A stretch of DNA of 64,000 nt, from NCBI RefSeq assembly GCF_000003815.2, contig NC_049982.1, positions 31,595,806 through 31,659,805 of the forward strand, written 5' to 3'. Positions within the stretch are counted from its first letter, which is position 1, and each line of letters starts with the position of its first letter. Shown here piece by piece: positions 1 to 10,955 of the stretch. The position numbers and the translations under genes are program-made. The notes under the pieces are model-generated. The model did not search any database, was not told the origin of the DNA, and saw only the letters and a program-made list of their open reading frames with translations. The DNA is from Branchiostoma floridae (Eukaryota > Chordata > Leptocardii > Amphioxiformes > Branchiostomatidae).

Positions 1-255
1 GGAGCTCTTGCATTTTAGACTATTGAGAAGGCTTCTTTTATCAGTTTTTTTAGGGCCATATCTACGATAATCGTAGCAGTCACTTACTTCTCTTCAGCAG
101 TTTGACTTTAAAATATTTCGGGTCAAAGCTTCAAAGACAACTAAAACCTCATAAACAACAAACTTTACTTAGCTCAACAGTATACAAAAATATTGTACGG
201 GTTGCCATCCTTAGTTGAAGCGCTTATTTATAGCGCTAGTATCTTCGCTGCGCCG

Positions 256-501
256 TTAGCCGCCGTGCGACTTTTGTTGACGGTCTGATATCCCTACGTC
301 GCCGCCTCGCTGATATTCCCACGGACATGTTTCAAGAAAAATACCCAGCAAAAAACGCTGTTCTGCGTCAAATTCTATTCTATAAAACATGTCGGACTCA
401 GTGTTACAGTCTAAATATTTTGTAGAAGCACCGCTGTAGGAAAGAAGGTCCAAGCAATGTAAAACATCACGTAGCATGAAGTTCGCTGTCAACTGGCACA
501 C
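256..501 (-). CDS. Unassigned open frame, possible 3' exon or repeat-derived
   Basis: An 81-codon minus-strand frame ending in a stop at 256. The frame is open slightly upstream and its first listed codon is GTG, so a real start is not evident. A possible acceptor (CAAACAG) lies about 10 bases upstream, but its phase does not match the phase-1 donor of the exon at 2000-2203. The peptide is not low-complexity (it contains YLDCNTESDMFYRIEFDAEQ), but I recognise no domain. It could be the last exon of the gene to the right or part of a dispersed repeat. Confidence 0.2.
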   Translation of the reverse strand: MCQLTANFMLRDVLHCLDLLSYSGASTKYLDCNTESDMFYRIEFDAEQRFLLGIFLETCPWEYQRGGDVGISDRQQKSHGG

Positions 502-1776
502 AGCACATGACTGTTTGAAACTCTAAGTCTAATCAACAGCCGTTTTTGATTGATAGCCGGCGGTCCTTTGATGAAGTCGGCGAAAGGTGCGTTAGTTAGA
601 AAATCTGCGTTTAGTTTTGATACGTAATTATAAGTTAGACAGTGGCGAGAATGATTATTTTCTCATCAATATTTCTCTTCAGAATTATTTGAACTTAATT
701 GTACATCTAAACAATTGGCTTACCTGTGCAATGTTTATATTATTAATTATCAGTGTACTGAAATCATGTGTAACGTATGGCTCCTAGTCAATAGATCAGC
801 ATTTTCTCTATAGTGACCACCTGTCTATAGTGGCCACATTTCTATCACTGGACTGGAACTTGCGAAAACTGCTGTATTTTCTCCAGAGCAAATGTATGTG
901 TTCCTAGTGCTGTTGTTGTTTGACATAAACTTTGAACATTTAAATTGTAAGTAACTTTAAACTGCCAGAGTTTCAGCCCAATAAAACACTCTCAGCGCCA
1001 GGGTATGAACAGACTGACCAGACAGACGAAAATAAATCCTCGAACAAGGTTCAATCGTATCTTCCGGGTCTGTCAGGAAGTTGTTAAACTAAAATAAGAA
1101 TTGGCTCGATGGCTGATTGCATACAAAGTAAAACAGTTTAACAGTTTTACAGCTTGAAGAAAACAAACGCTCCTACAGTACCTGCACCTGCTTGATAATT
1201 ATTAAATCGTATGCCCTACTTGAATAAAAAAAGTTCATTGCAATAATAAATGTACCCACGTCACAAGGAGCTTATACTTTTTTAAACTTACACCTAGTTA
1301 TCGTACTGAAAATTGTTAATGACATTACATGAAGTCATTCAACAATTTTCAGTCATGATGAAAATTTTCTGAATGGAAGGTGTGATTATTGTCACTTTCT
1401 GAAAAATAGAAGCAAGCTCTGTTTTTACCTGGAATCAACTCACAATACCAGTCCACTTTGGGGGATAATGTACTGTTAAGAGGATGTTCCATTTTTGCGC
1501 AGGGGTGATTTGGAACAGTCCAATGTTGCGTGGGAAGGGGTATGGCTGAAATATGCTGTATTTGCTCTTAAGCAAATGTCGGCCTTTCTAGTTAAGACGA
1601 TCTTACATTTCAAAGGAACGGTCTGAGTTTTCTGTAGTTAGATGCTTTCGTGTCCGTATAGCATAAACAATTTCAAGAAAAGTTATTGAAATTCACAGAA
1701 AAGAATATGACTATCCAAAAATACAAATGTAACAACTTTTTACAGTACTGTCCGAAAACACGCGAACGCACATACA
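502..1776. other. No gene seen; one repeat fragment
   Basis: AT-rich non-coding sequence. Bases 1497-1590 are similar to 6580-6665: both contain a 'tttggaacagtcca' start, a 'gctgaaatatgctgtatttgct' or similar core and an 'aagcaaat..cggcctttctagtt' end. This is a short dispersed repeat with two copies in the window. Nothing else is recognised. Confidence 0.5.
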
Positions 1777-1960
1777 GAGAGAGACAGAGACAGACAGACA
1801 GACAGAAAGACAGAGACACAGAGACAGAGACAGAGACACAGAGACAGAGACACAGAGAGAGAGAGAGAGAGAGACAGAGACAGACGGAGAGAGGCAGAGA
1901 GAGACAGAGAGAGGGGGAGGGAGCGACAAACTGGGAGAGAGCTAGAGAGAGAGATGGGGG
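1777..1960. repeat. GACAGA/GAGA microsatellite
   Basis: Purine-rich simple repeat of GACAGA, GAGACA and GAGA units ending in a short G-run. It creates spurious open frames on both strands. It lies directly 3' of the coding exon at 2000-2203 on the minus strand. Confidence 0.9.
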
Positions 1961-1999
1961 GGGGAGAAAATGGAAATGGATGCGAACAACAAAACGCAC

Positions 2000-2203
2000 C
2001 TCCGTTGTAGATCGGGTTCTCGAAGCCGGCAATGTTGTCTGTATCTTCTGCTGTTGACTGTCCACCGTGTGGAGTAGCCTGTTGTAGGTTGATGATTTCC
2101 TCTTCATCAGTGTGGTGGCCCACGTCACTGTCAGGATCATCATGGATCTCACAGGTACCAGGGGATCCTTCTTCGTTTTCTTCGTCTTTGAAAGAACCTG
2201 CGT
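2000..2203 (-). CDS. Candidate internal exon: acidic cytoplasmic tail with NPIY motif
   Basis: Minus-strand exon with acceptor TATCAG before ACGCAGG and donor GGAG/GTGCGT. It starts and ends in phase 1 and is 204 nt long. The peptide is acidic and polar (FKDEENEEGSPG, then DDPDSDVGHHTDEEEI) and ends with AGFENPIYNG. NPxY-type motifs are typical of cytoplasmic tails of endocytic or adhesion receptors. Splicing from the exon at 3804-4097 keeps the frame and makes an Asp codon across the junction. No catalytic or extracellular domain is visible, so the receptor-tail role is inferred. The microsatellite lies just beyond the donor. Confidence 0.45.
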
Positions 2204-2455
2204 CTGATAGCAGATTTGCAGGTAAAGAATGACAGGATTGTGCATATGGGGACTAATAACATGGTATGCATATGAAGATATTATATTGGACTAGATCTGT
2301 ACTTATTATTATATAAGAACAGAATCATACACTCTCAAGACTTTTTTTTACAAACTGACATTACGTGGAATTGTTGTTGACGACTATAAGTTAGTTAGTT
2401 TCAGTGATATGGTGTAATATTAAACGTTTCCTTCTTCAAAAGAATTATAGTTCAA

Positions 2456-2617
2456 CGCCAAAAAGCAGCTGCTCAAGCAACAGTATAAGGTTTTGAACAC
2501 GGTCAGACATTTCAACTAGCATCCACAAGTTTTCGTCATTAAACTTCTGGATGCTAGTTGGAACGTCTGTTTGTTTCCAAAACCATATCCAATTGCTTGA
2601 GTAACTGCTTATTGGCG
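2456..2617. repeat. Hairpin copy of the 'AAGCAGTTACTCAAGCA' repeat family
   Basis: The left arm reads 'cgccaaaaagcagctgctca' then '..ggtcagacatttcaactag'. The right arm is its imperfect reverse complement ('ggatgctagttggaacgtc' then 'gagtaactgcttattggcg'), with a short loop around 2530-2545. The same motif is tandemly repeated at 46376-47790 and dispersed at 52195-52450 and 53040-53150. Confidence 0.7.
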
Positions 2618-2619
2618 TA

Positions 2620-3399
2620 TCTTATTACCTGATGTCTAACCTATATCGACGAATCCTAGTTCAAGTTGCTTTTGTCTTTGCAAATTAAATTGATATGTTC
2701 AGCAAAGTTCGGATAACAGTAAGTTACAAAGAAGACTAGTTTTTACTAGTTTTTATATCCGACTACGTCAAAATGAATAGTTCGTAGCTGTATTCTATAT
2801 GTCAAATTTAGTCCATTTCAATTCACTTTAGATACACGTGCCCCTCTAATATGAAATCACAGTTCAAAGTAAGAGTCTATGTCTGCAATAGTTAGATCCT
2901 CTTTAATGGACGTGAATATCATTCGTACAGTAAACTGATGTGTAAAAGTATTTTTATTGGAATTCATGGCCCAGAAAAGGCAACGTCATTTCAATCCAAT
3001 AAATAGTCCCAAAGGAAGAGGGTTACTTGAGTATGGATCGTTGAATTGTCATTGTCTGGGATAATACGCTATCTGCATTACAAACGTCCTAACGAACCGC
3101 CAGTCCCTTCTTGATTTATTCTCTTCTTCTATCAAACTTGGAACAAAAAAATCGGTCCCTGCAGTTCCACAGAAGCTGCTACACGGCCCAAACTTACTTT
3201 TCCTTCCAAGAGCTATCTACCACTCAAAGTTCACGACCGGAGCATGTCCAGAACACGAGATATCAAAACCGAAAGTTCCGCTGCAGTACCATAACAAGCC
3301 ACAAGGGGACAAAAAAAACTAAATAAAGGTCAATTCACTTGCCAAATATCAAGCAATTTATCCAGGCATTCCCGAGTTGGTTGTAATGTTCACACACAC
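2620..3399. other. Intron-like interval, nothing recognised
   Basis: AT-rich sequence between the two tail exons. I see no exon with splice sites, no inverted ends and no RNA gene. Confidence 0.4.
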
Positions 3400-3715
3400 T
3401 ATCGCACATACACACACAGGCACACGCTCACGAAAACATGAAGGTAATAATTCTAAAGCTGTATTCTTCATACACGCACAGAGACACACAGAGAGAGAGA
3501 GAGAAAGATACACACACACAAACACAGACACAGAGAGAGAGAGACATACACACACACAAACACAAATACACACACGCACATAAACACGGAGACACACACA
3601 CACTGAAAGAGAGAGAAAGAGAGACAGAGAGAGAGAGAGAGAGACAGACAGAAAGAGAAAGAGAGAGAGAGAGACACACACACAGGGTGAGGGAGAGACA
3701 CTCACACACACGCAC
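3400..3715. repeat. CA/GAGA compound microsatellite
   Basis: Alternating (CA)n, (GA)n and CAGA blocks. Several frames remain open only because of the simple repeat. It sits 90 bases beyond the donor of the exon at 3804-4097, as the GACAGA block does beyond the next exon. Confidence 0.9.
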
Positions 3716-3803
3716 ACGTGCATATGTCAAAATCATACAATTACACAAACGAACCCGATAACAGAACAATCTTTGCAAACGTTATAACAAAGTATAACAT
3801 TAC

Positions 3804-4097
3804 CTTGGATTTCCTCCCGTTGTAAATCACCAGGCCCATAGTTCTGGTTACCAACGAAACCTGCAGTCACAGGGAGTTGACTGTACGTCCCGTTATTGGT
3901 TAGTCCCCTCTCCTGTGTACCAGTGTGTTGTTGATGATGACACACATTGGTTAGTCCCCTCCCCTGTGTACCAGTGTGTTGTTGATGATGATGACACACA
4001 TTGGTTAGTCCCCTCCCCTGTGTACCAGTGTGTTGTTGATGATGACACACATTGCTGTTCGGATCTTCACAGTCGTCATCGACCTCGATTTTTCTAT
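3804..4097 (-). CDS. Candidate internal exon with three 18-residue repeats, same gene as 2000-2203
   Basis: Minus-strand exon with acceptor CACAACAG before ATAGAAAA and donor CCAAG/GTAATG. It is 294 nt, phase 1 at both ends, so it can be skipped or duplicated without breaking the frame. The peptide starts RKIEVDDDCEDPNSNV, then has three copies of a unit like CHHQQHTGTQGRGLTNV (one copy has an extra His and the last reads TQERGLT), then a Tyr-containing stretch NQNYGPGDLQREEIQ. The nucleotide repeat unit is about 54-57 bases and keeps the frame. Acidic DDD/DPNSNV then HH parallels DDPDSDVGHH in the exon at 2000-2203, suggesting exon duplication. No family is recognised; it could be the cytoplasmic tail of a membrane receptor whose 5' exons lie to the right or outside the window. 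Confidence 0.45.
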
Positions 4098-4139
4098 CTG
4101 TTGTGAAATATGATTGATAAAGATACAGTCATTTGAAAG

Positions 4140-4680
4140 TTCATAATTTTCCGTGGAGGGGGATATTTTGACCAGTGCTTCAATCCGTTAAGATTAGACC
4201 GGTTTTTATTTTCACTCCGCGTACCGAAGGTACGCTTCGAGTGAAAATATTGTTTTCATACTGTTTCTTCTTTCTTTCTTTCTTTCTCCTGTCACGACCT
4301 TTAAAGTGTTTCCTCTCCGTCGTTCTTGGACCGAATGACCTGAAATTTGGCACAAGTGTACCTTGTACAATACCCTCAGACGTTTTTTTCGGTTTTTTGA
4401 TAGATACATTTAAAATGATTTTATGGATGTTTTTAGGTGGTGTTTTGACCGAACTGTATAATTGTGCCTCCCGTGCCCAGGTATTAAACCCAAGGGACCC
4501 GAAATTTGGTATGATAGTGCATGAGATATTTACCAAAAGAACCCTGTTATCATTTTTGGCACAAAATCACTTAAAAATGATTTATAAGCCAATTTGGCGG
4601 GGGTTTTCGTCTGCGTTTTCGTCTTCACCGCCTCTGAGCGTCTCACCATATATGGTAAATGACGTAATCACCTTCCCTGT
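4140..4680. repeat. Probable dispersed repeat with TTTC microsatellite
   Basis: The segment begins with a short hairpin (cgtaccgaaggtacg, about 4219-4233) flanked by 'tttcactc' and 'gagtgaaaa', followed by a (TTTC)n run at about 4263-4287. It then holds phrases such as 'cctgaaatttggca' and 'cccgaaatttggta' that look like internal repeats. A 181-codon frame crosses it but has no domain. No second copy is seen in this window, so family status is inferred. Confidence 0.35.
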
Positions 4681-6579
4681 GTGTGTAAGACCAGGTGGCG
4701 GTCACCCCTGCTTGCTCTAATTAATATTCATGAACACGCGTAGCAAACGTCATCCGGCGAATGCGGGTGTTGTTGGAATATCTGCTGTTATCAAATTCAT
4801 GAACGACGAATAATGACACGGTGTGAGGGCATTGTTCTCAGTGCTATTGTCACCAATTCAAATCAAATTTATTGTCACAAATCTCGACGCAAGCACAAGA
4901 TACGTAGGCACATTTTAGACAGGATGCCACCCTCAGTCAAGTGTAGCCTCTACCAAGCTCCGCGGATCGGTGGTCTAATTGTAGAAAGTAGACAAATAGA
5001 GTCAATAGTATGCTAGGAGAGTCGGCCGGCCAGAGGATTCATTTCAAGTGCAGGATTCACCACAGAACAAGTCATCAACAACAGAGAGAAACAATATCGC
5101 AATCCCAATGCGAAAACCACAACGCCTAAAGCTCAGAGCTGTTTGGCATGGTCGATTTGGCGGTGCTTGAGCCCCGCTGTTACACTGTCCACAATTAAAA
5201 GCCGCTCCGCCTCAAAAAAATAGAAGAAATTGGTCAGGAAAAGACAGAAAACACGCCAGATAAGTTAACGTCACATGGCCGAGGACTATAGTTTGCGACT
5301 TGCAATTTGCCAGGCCGGCCAACACTTACTGGCCAATTAACTCCAACCAAGAAGGTTATTCCTTGAACTTGGCAAAAGTCCTCAATTCAACCAGGCGGAA
5401 GTCTGGTAGTGGCTAATCAACCGCCGCGCGGATCGCCTTGCTGCCACATGTACACATGATCACATAAAAAAAATAATGACATATGTATTAGCGTTGAATT
5501 ATTATTTTTGAGAAGGTTCCGTTTATCACGGAACTGCATGTTGTTTCAGAAATCTCACTGACTTTTGCTTGCAAACACGTAAATTCCTAACTTGCAACTA
5601 CAGTATTCTCAGCGGCGCTCAACGCGTTCCTACGTCTCACCATTTGTGGTAAACAAAGCCGACAAAAGGGTCCTTGAACACGCAGCTGGCAGGTGCGGCG
5701 GGTTTGCGGTCTGCTAATTGAATTGTCTCGGTAGCCAATCGGCAAAGACTTCGTACTACTTAGTGGATCACGTGCGCAGTGCCGCGCATAATAAGGCTCT
5801 CGAGATCTGTTAGTTTATGTGAAAAATAAATGGAACTTTAAGGTTATAACAGACGTATAATTACTGCAATTGCTGAGTCCTTTTTAGACAAAAACCATAC
5901 AAAACATTTAGATATATGAAACAGACTTCGTGCAAACATACAGTGGCTAATAATCTTTGTTCATCAATATAATGTATTACCTGATTAACTCTAGGTATAA
6001 AAACGGAATGTGATCCTTTTTGTCTGAATACAATGTGCATAACTTTATATGTATTTGTACTGATAATGTCATTGCAGTGCAGCCATGATATCCAATTGGA
6101 TTTTTAAAAAATGCACCTTGCTAAAAACGGCTAATAAGCATATCTTGGTAAAGAGTTAAAAGTGTAGTACAGTTTGTTTGGAGAGGTCTGCTTGTATGAA
6201 GATTAGTAATGCTTGTGACAACCTTGAATAAGTGCAGTAATTGCCCTTGCCTTGTGTAAATAAGCAGGAAAACTTTAATCATAACCATTAACCACGCTTT
6301 TGTCTGCTGTGGGTACGTAATACTAACGTTTAGGGTCGCATAACGTGTTAACGCATCTGTAGAAAAAATACAACACAATTTCCGTTTGTGAAATAAAACC
6401 TTTTTTTCTTGAAGTAAGACGGTGCCTTCTTTGTTAATGTGTGAAACACTAGCATGTTGTGTGCGTGTTGTTATCAAGAAATAAAAGTTTGATTACCGTA
6501 TACATAATAAAAATACTATAGTAGCAACGTAGTTCCAGGTCATTCTCACATGGGATTTATTTTTTTCAAATTCAATTTT
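4681..6579. other. No gene seen; degenerate repeat sequence
   Basis: Bases about 4920-5420 share phrases with 56225-56430, including 'ctaccaa', 'ggccggcc', 'ttgcgacttg' / 'gaagtcgcaaa' and 'cagaaaacacgcc' / its complement, which suggests two decayed copies of one element. The open frame at 6121-6477 (-) has no recognisable domain. Confidence 0.35.
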
Positions 6580-6664
6580 GGAACAGTCCATGTTTGCATA
6601 AAGGGGGAGAGCGGAGTGAAAATAGCTGAATTTGCTCCTAAGCAAATACCGGCCTTTCTAGTTC

Positions 6665-7063
6665 TTATTGGACCGGTCCAGAAAAACCGGACCTGAAAAA
6701 ACTGGGTGGTATCTATTGGAAAATGAACAGGTAATATGATCAGGCATTCACACATTTTGGGGCTTACCGGTGGAAGAAAATAACAAGGGAGAAGTGGAGG
6801 TTAGAGTCTATAGTCATTTCTACCAAGTTTTACCAGTTAAAAGTACAGAGGCTGTTAGCCTTGTTGGAGTGGTAGTCAAATACTCCACAAAACAGATTTC
6901 TTTGTTGCGAAATGGACCATTGTTTTGAGTATCGTCCATTCACAAGTTCTCACATACTGTACTGAATCAGGTCCAGGTTCAGGTTCAGGTCCGGACCTGG
7001 ACCTGATCCACTGGACCTGAACCAGACCTGGACCTGAATGTTCTGAACCGGTACCCACCCCTA
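6665..7063. mobile_element. 'GGTACC' repeat family, copy 1 (left end missing)
   Basis: Starts at 'ttcttattggaccggtccag', passes through the conserved middle ('caaaacagatttctttgttg', 'gagtatcgtcca'), and ends in alternating 'ggacctg/caggtcc' blocks and the terminus 'accggtacccacccctag'. Other copies lie at 28632-29073, 30654-31083 and 34937-36495, with fragments at 13371-13470 and 25637-25684. Complete copies end in inverted TAGGGCTGGGTACCGGTA-type termini, so this looks like a non-autonomous DNA element of about 430 bp. Superfamily is unknown. Confidence 0.65.
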
Positions 7064-7185
7064 GTTGAGATCGATAGCCATCACAGATATGACAAATTTG
7101 CTGTAGGGGGTAACGTTAGTGGTGAAGCTAGCAAACATTTGACGCATCTTTTAGTGGTCTCATAGGAAGGTACGTCTTTTAATGA

Positions 7186-7254
7186 TCACCTCCATGAAAT
7201 GTCATGGAGGTTATATTTTACCCTGCGTTTGTGTGTCTGTCTGTCTGTCTGTCC

Positions 7255-7301
<47 letters not shown>

Positions 7302-8305
7302 AACAAGATAACTCAAGAACGGCTGGATGGATTGGTTTCATACTTGGTGTGTTGGTAGGGTGTGATGAAAGCTGGAAGTGATTAGATGTTGGGCCCCCTA
7401 GCGGCTTCCCTTGGTACTGCAGCGCAACTTCCGGTTTTGCTATCTCGTGTTCTGAACAAGCTATGGTCCCAATTTTTAGGTGTTAAATAGCTCTTGCGCT
7501 CAGGAATAAGTGACATAAGTTTGGTCCCCCTAGCGTCTAGTTTTGGGATAGCAGCGGCATTTTTGTCAAAAACTTCTGAAGACGATAACTCAAGAAGGCA
7601 ACAGCGGATTTTCATGATTTTTGGCATGTAGGTACCTCAGACAATGTTGTACAAAATGAAATACTAATTATGCAAAACTATATTACATTTGCATAATTAA
7701 TGAGAATATTCTATCATAGCAGTTTTTTCTATGTATCTCTTGTCCCTGACGTGATATGGTCTTGACATGTAGGTGGTGGATAGCTTTCAGTGTCATGACA
7801 AAGTGGGGCAAGTTTCAGCCCCCTAACATTTAATTTGGGAACTGCAGGGGCGTTTTTGTCAAGACATTCCAATGAGGATAACTGCAGAAAGGATTGACGA
7901 ATTGGCATCATATTAGGCATGCGGGTACCTTAGGCAAAGATGTTCATAATGATATACATGTTATGCAAATGAGAGCTTAATTTGCATAATTAATGAGGAA
8001 ATTGTATAATTCCATTGTTTTCAATAACTGGACTTCAATAAATGTAACACATGTTAATTATGATAGGTAGAATATAAGCAGATACCAAATATGGTAATAA
8101 GGAACTTATTTGCATAATTTATGTAAAAATTGAAAAACCGCTTTATGATCAATAATGGGAATTTTATACTTGTGACATGTGTACGTTAGTCAATGATGAA
8201 CAACACCATGCATAAATTATGTTAATGTGTTAGTCAATTGCATGAAATTTATGAAAGTTCTAAATTTTCATGGAGGTATGAGGTCGCCGAACTCTAGTTT
8301 CCTAA
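7186..8305. mobile_element. Repeat bounded by 'TCATGGAGGT' with an internal (TCTG)n block
   Basis: The left edge is 'cctccatgaaatgtcatgga' and the right edge 'tttcatggaggtatgaggtc' followed by 'gccgaactctag'. A (TCTG)n tract lies at about 7224-7300. Three diverged internal segments each start near 'aactcaagaacggctggatg' or 'aactgcagaaaggattgacg', followed by poly-purine and 'atgcaaat..taattaatga' phrases. Fragments of the family recur at 21090-21145 (inverted), and its right edge recurs at 60560-60600 (inverted). No coding capacity. Confidence 0.55.
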
Positions 8306-8499
8306 TGATCTTTTAATGATCACTATGGTGGATATTGTTGTCAGCAAATTTGTTTCAAAGCAGTAGAAATAACGTTGTTGGGAGTTTTGGTGACCATTAG
8401 TGATCTGGCCACTTTTTGGTCACTAGATGGTCAGTTTCCTGCGTGGATGGCTATCCGGAGGGAGATAGAGAGTCTTTGTCGATGTCGTCATTTAAATAA
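8306..8499. other. No feature recognised
   Basis: Short unique sequence between two repeats; nothing seen. Confidence 0.4.
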
Positions 8500-9060
8500 G
8501 AAGTTTAATTTTGCAAGTTCGTGCCCGAGGGCTAATTGCAAGTGCATGGAATATAAACATAGGAGACATACAGTTATAAACAATATTCTACTCTAATACT
8601 AGTGTTGGCTACCAGTGTTTCTAAACAGGTTGGGTTTTGGAAGCAGAGGGAGACGAAAAGCCTCACCTTTTCTGCAGTTTGTGGGTTCTGCAATTTCAAG
8701 AGAAAAGTGGCTTCTATTCGTCTGTGAATGTGGGGAAGTTGGGATATGTCTCTGTGGCTTCTCTAAGCAAAGTGATTCTTTTGGTTTGGTTTGGTTGAAT
8801 GAACACTTGGAAATAAAATGTGTTTCATCTCCCACTGCTTTCGATGTACCGTATTTACAAATTCTTTCACACACTGGTAATCTTTATATATCTCCCTTTT
8901 TCTACTTTAAGAGGATGAGCGCTACTTCTGACTTTGCTTATTGCGGAGCGCAGCTCGAAATCAACTAGTTCTAAGTACTTTTCTCTAGCGTATACAGATT
9001 TACAAGTTTCATAGAACCTCAGCTTACCGACATCTATACTTATATTCAAATCATCAGGAC
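8500..9060 (-). mobile_element. Non-LTR retrotransposon 3' end, copy A (broken)
   Basis: Two overlapping broken minus-strand frames match, in order, the 3' coding end of copy B at 13757-14480: KLRFYETCKSVYAREKYLEL, then KGRYIKI, then CERICKYGTSKAVGDETHFI with a C-x2/3-C...H-x4-C zinc-knuckle-like pattern found at the C-terminus of many LINE reverse transcriptases. The shared 3' tail 'cgagggctaattgcaagt' is at about 8527. Frameshifts make it non-functional. Confidence 0.7.
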
Positions 9061-10154
9061 GCTTTTACCTACCTGAATCCATATCTTCGTGTGGGGATAA
9101 GTTTGAAATCCGGTAATGCTCAACGTCTTTCAAGTAATGAAGAACAATAGAGCTCACCTGGTGTGAGTGGGCGTTCCCCTAGAATTCAAAATGTCTGACT
9201 AACTGTTGATGAAAGAAAAAGAAAGGCTTTTAAAACGGCTTTTACTTTTGTTCAAAGAAGAAAATAAATGAAATTGTCTGCAAGCTAAAATGTGAAATGT
9301 ACGTGTTAGCTTGATAACGGACTTTGGAGGCAACAGACCGACGAGTACCAACTAGACTAATGAGGTAAGATGTTATGAATTATTTATTAGTTTCTGTAGA
9401 TTATGAATAATTATCATTAAGATAGCATCTGTTGCTATAAATTGCAGTTAGCAAGTTGCTTTTAAATACTCAAAACGACTTCATCACAATGCTACGTCAG
9501 ATTTAGTCATTTTCAAAACACCACAATCTTACGTAATTCTTAAATCAATAATGATAACAATATTAATCCTACAAAATTCATTTTGATTCTACGTTGCTTC
9601 AGTGTTTGAGCATTGGATCAAAGTACTTCAGAAGTTGGTACCGCCCCCTGTCCCAGTTGAGAGGCGGTTGAGGTCGGTCTGCCTAAACACCTCAAACGAC
9701 TCTAATATGTAGTGTACATGGGGGCAACGACTTTGTATGGCACTCTGGATACATTGTTTATGCATTTATAAATAAAAAGAACGCAGCAAGTCCTAACACT
9801 TTATCATTTATTTTGCGTTAATCCGCCGGTTTCAAGATTAAAGCAATTTCTGGCCGCCATATTGGATCATCTGTGTTAGAAGTCTGCATGGAGAAGTTTT
9901 TGATACATTCTTCAATCCACAGATACCAGTAAGATAAGAGTTGACGATGATGATGAAAAGTTTTTGTGACTTTATCAATAACATATCAAATAAAATGCAA
10001 TAAGGAACACATTTATGTCGACAGACATCATTCTACATAACTAACGTGGTTTATTTTTGGCAAAGGCATGTGTTCGTGGAACTCTAGTTTTCAATATGTT
10101 GGACTTTCACCACCTCAAGCTACATTGTACATGTACACAGTATTACCCACAGAA
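9061..10154. other. No gene seen
   Basis: AT-rich sequence downstream of SIL1. Possible minus-strand AATAAA signals (TTTATT on the plus strand) are at 10049-10054 and 10179-10184 and could serve SIL1. No repeats with clear ends are seen. Confidence 0.35.
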
Positions 10155-10955
10155 CACTGAGCAGTCTGTTATCAAGCCTTTATTTGCATTTAGCAATCCT
10201 CTAGCCATTGCAAGATTGGGAACAAACGATAAACCAAATAGTAAGTTTATTTGCATTGTGGACATTTACTGTTGAAATATATTCCTCCAATCGATTACAA
10301 CTATAAACAATTTTGCACAGTAAAAGAATGAATATGCTTCTATATATGACAGTATCATGAATAAAATATTGCAAAAAAAATGATTTTGTACAAAGTATAT
10401 TTTACACCTGGTTTACACCATTTAATATGACATCTTTGTTGATATCTCCTCAACAAGACTTAGCAGCATTGAAAAGTAGTCATCTCCACTGTCTTCTTGC
10501 TTCTCTTCTACGACAAGTTCTTCGTACTCTCCTCTTAAGACGGACAGATATTGCTCTGTCTCTGTGGACTTGTAGTCTGTTGTCAAGCCTCTACAATACA
10601 TTTGCAAGCAATCTTCTAGCCCTGGCAAGATTGGGAACAAATAATAAACCAGATAGCCAGTGTGTTTGCATGTGCACATTTACTGTTGAAATATATTCCT
10701 CCAATCGATTCACTAAACAATTTTGCACAGTACAAGAATGAATAGGCTATTAATAAAATATTGCAAAAATGATTTTGTACATCATTTAATATGACATCTT
10801 TGTTGAGATTTCCTCAACAAGACTTAGCAGCACTGAAAAGTAGTCATCTCCACTGTCTTCTTGCTTCTCTTCTACTACAAGTTCTTCATATTCTCCTCTT
10901 AAGACGGACAGATACTGCTCTGTCTCTGCGGACTTGTAGTCGTTTCTGCACGGCG
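10155..10955. repeat. Tandem duplication of the SIL1 3' end and 3' flank
   Basis: A unit running from the last third of the terminal SIL1 exon through its 3' flank is present about two and a partial times. Block 10568-10803 ('gtctgttgtcaagcc' to 'atatgacatctttgttga') matches block 10160-10440 ('gtctgttatcaagcc' to 'atatgacatctttgttga'). The coding part at 10786-10940 matches 10422-10577. Repeats are imperfect, with small indels in the A-runs, so the event is not very recent. Confidence 0.85.
10422..10577 (-). pseudogene. SIL1: Duplicated SIL1 terminal-exon fragment
   Basis: The minus-strand frame from about residue DYKSTETEQYLSVL to a stop reproduces the last 51 or so residues of SIL1, ending VEEISTKMSY, with only a few changes (A to T, V to M). 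It has no stop or frameshift, but its 5' part (the MMVEAGW segment and acceptor) is missing. The AACAG before ACTACAAG could mimic an acceptor, but joined to the phase-2 donor of exon 7 it would be out of frame. It is therefore most likely an untranslated copy in the SIL1 3' UTR. The open frame may reflect age or conversion rather than use. Confidence 0.75.

Noticed and set aside
3358-3778. Frames over 100 codons in CA/GA sequence
   Set aside because: Microsatellite translation only (Ser/Leu/Cys/Val or Thr/His/Arg runs).
4175-4720. 181-codon frame on the plus strand
   Set aside because: It crosses a TTTC microsatellite and repeat-like sequence, and the peptide has no domain.
10422-10679. Copy of the SIL1 terminal exon as an alternative last exon
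   Set aside because: The AACAG acceptor-like site would join exon 7 out of frame, and the exon's 5' part is missing.
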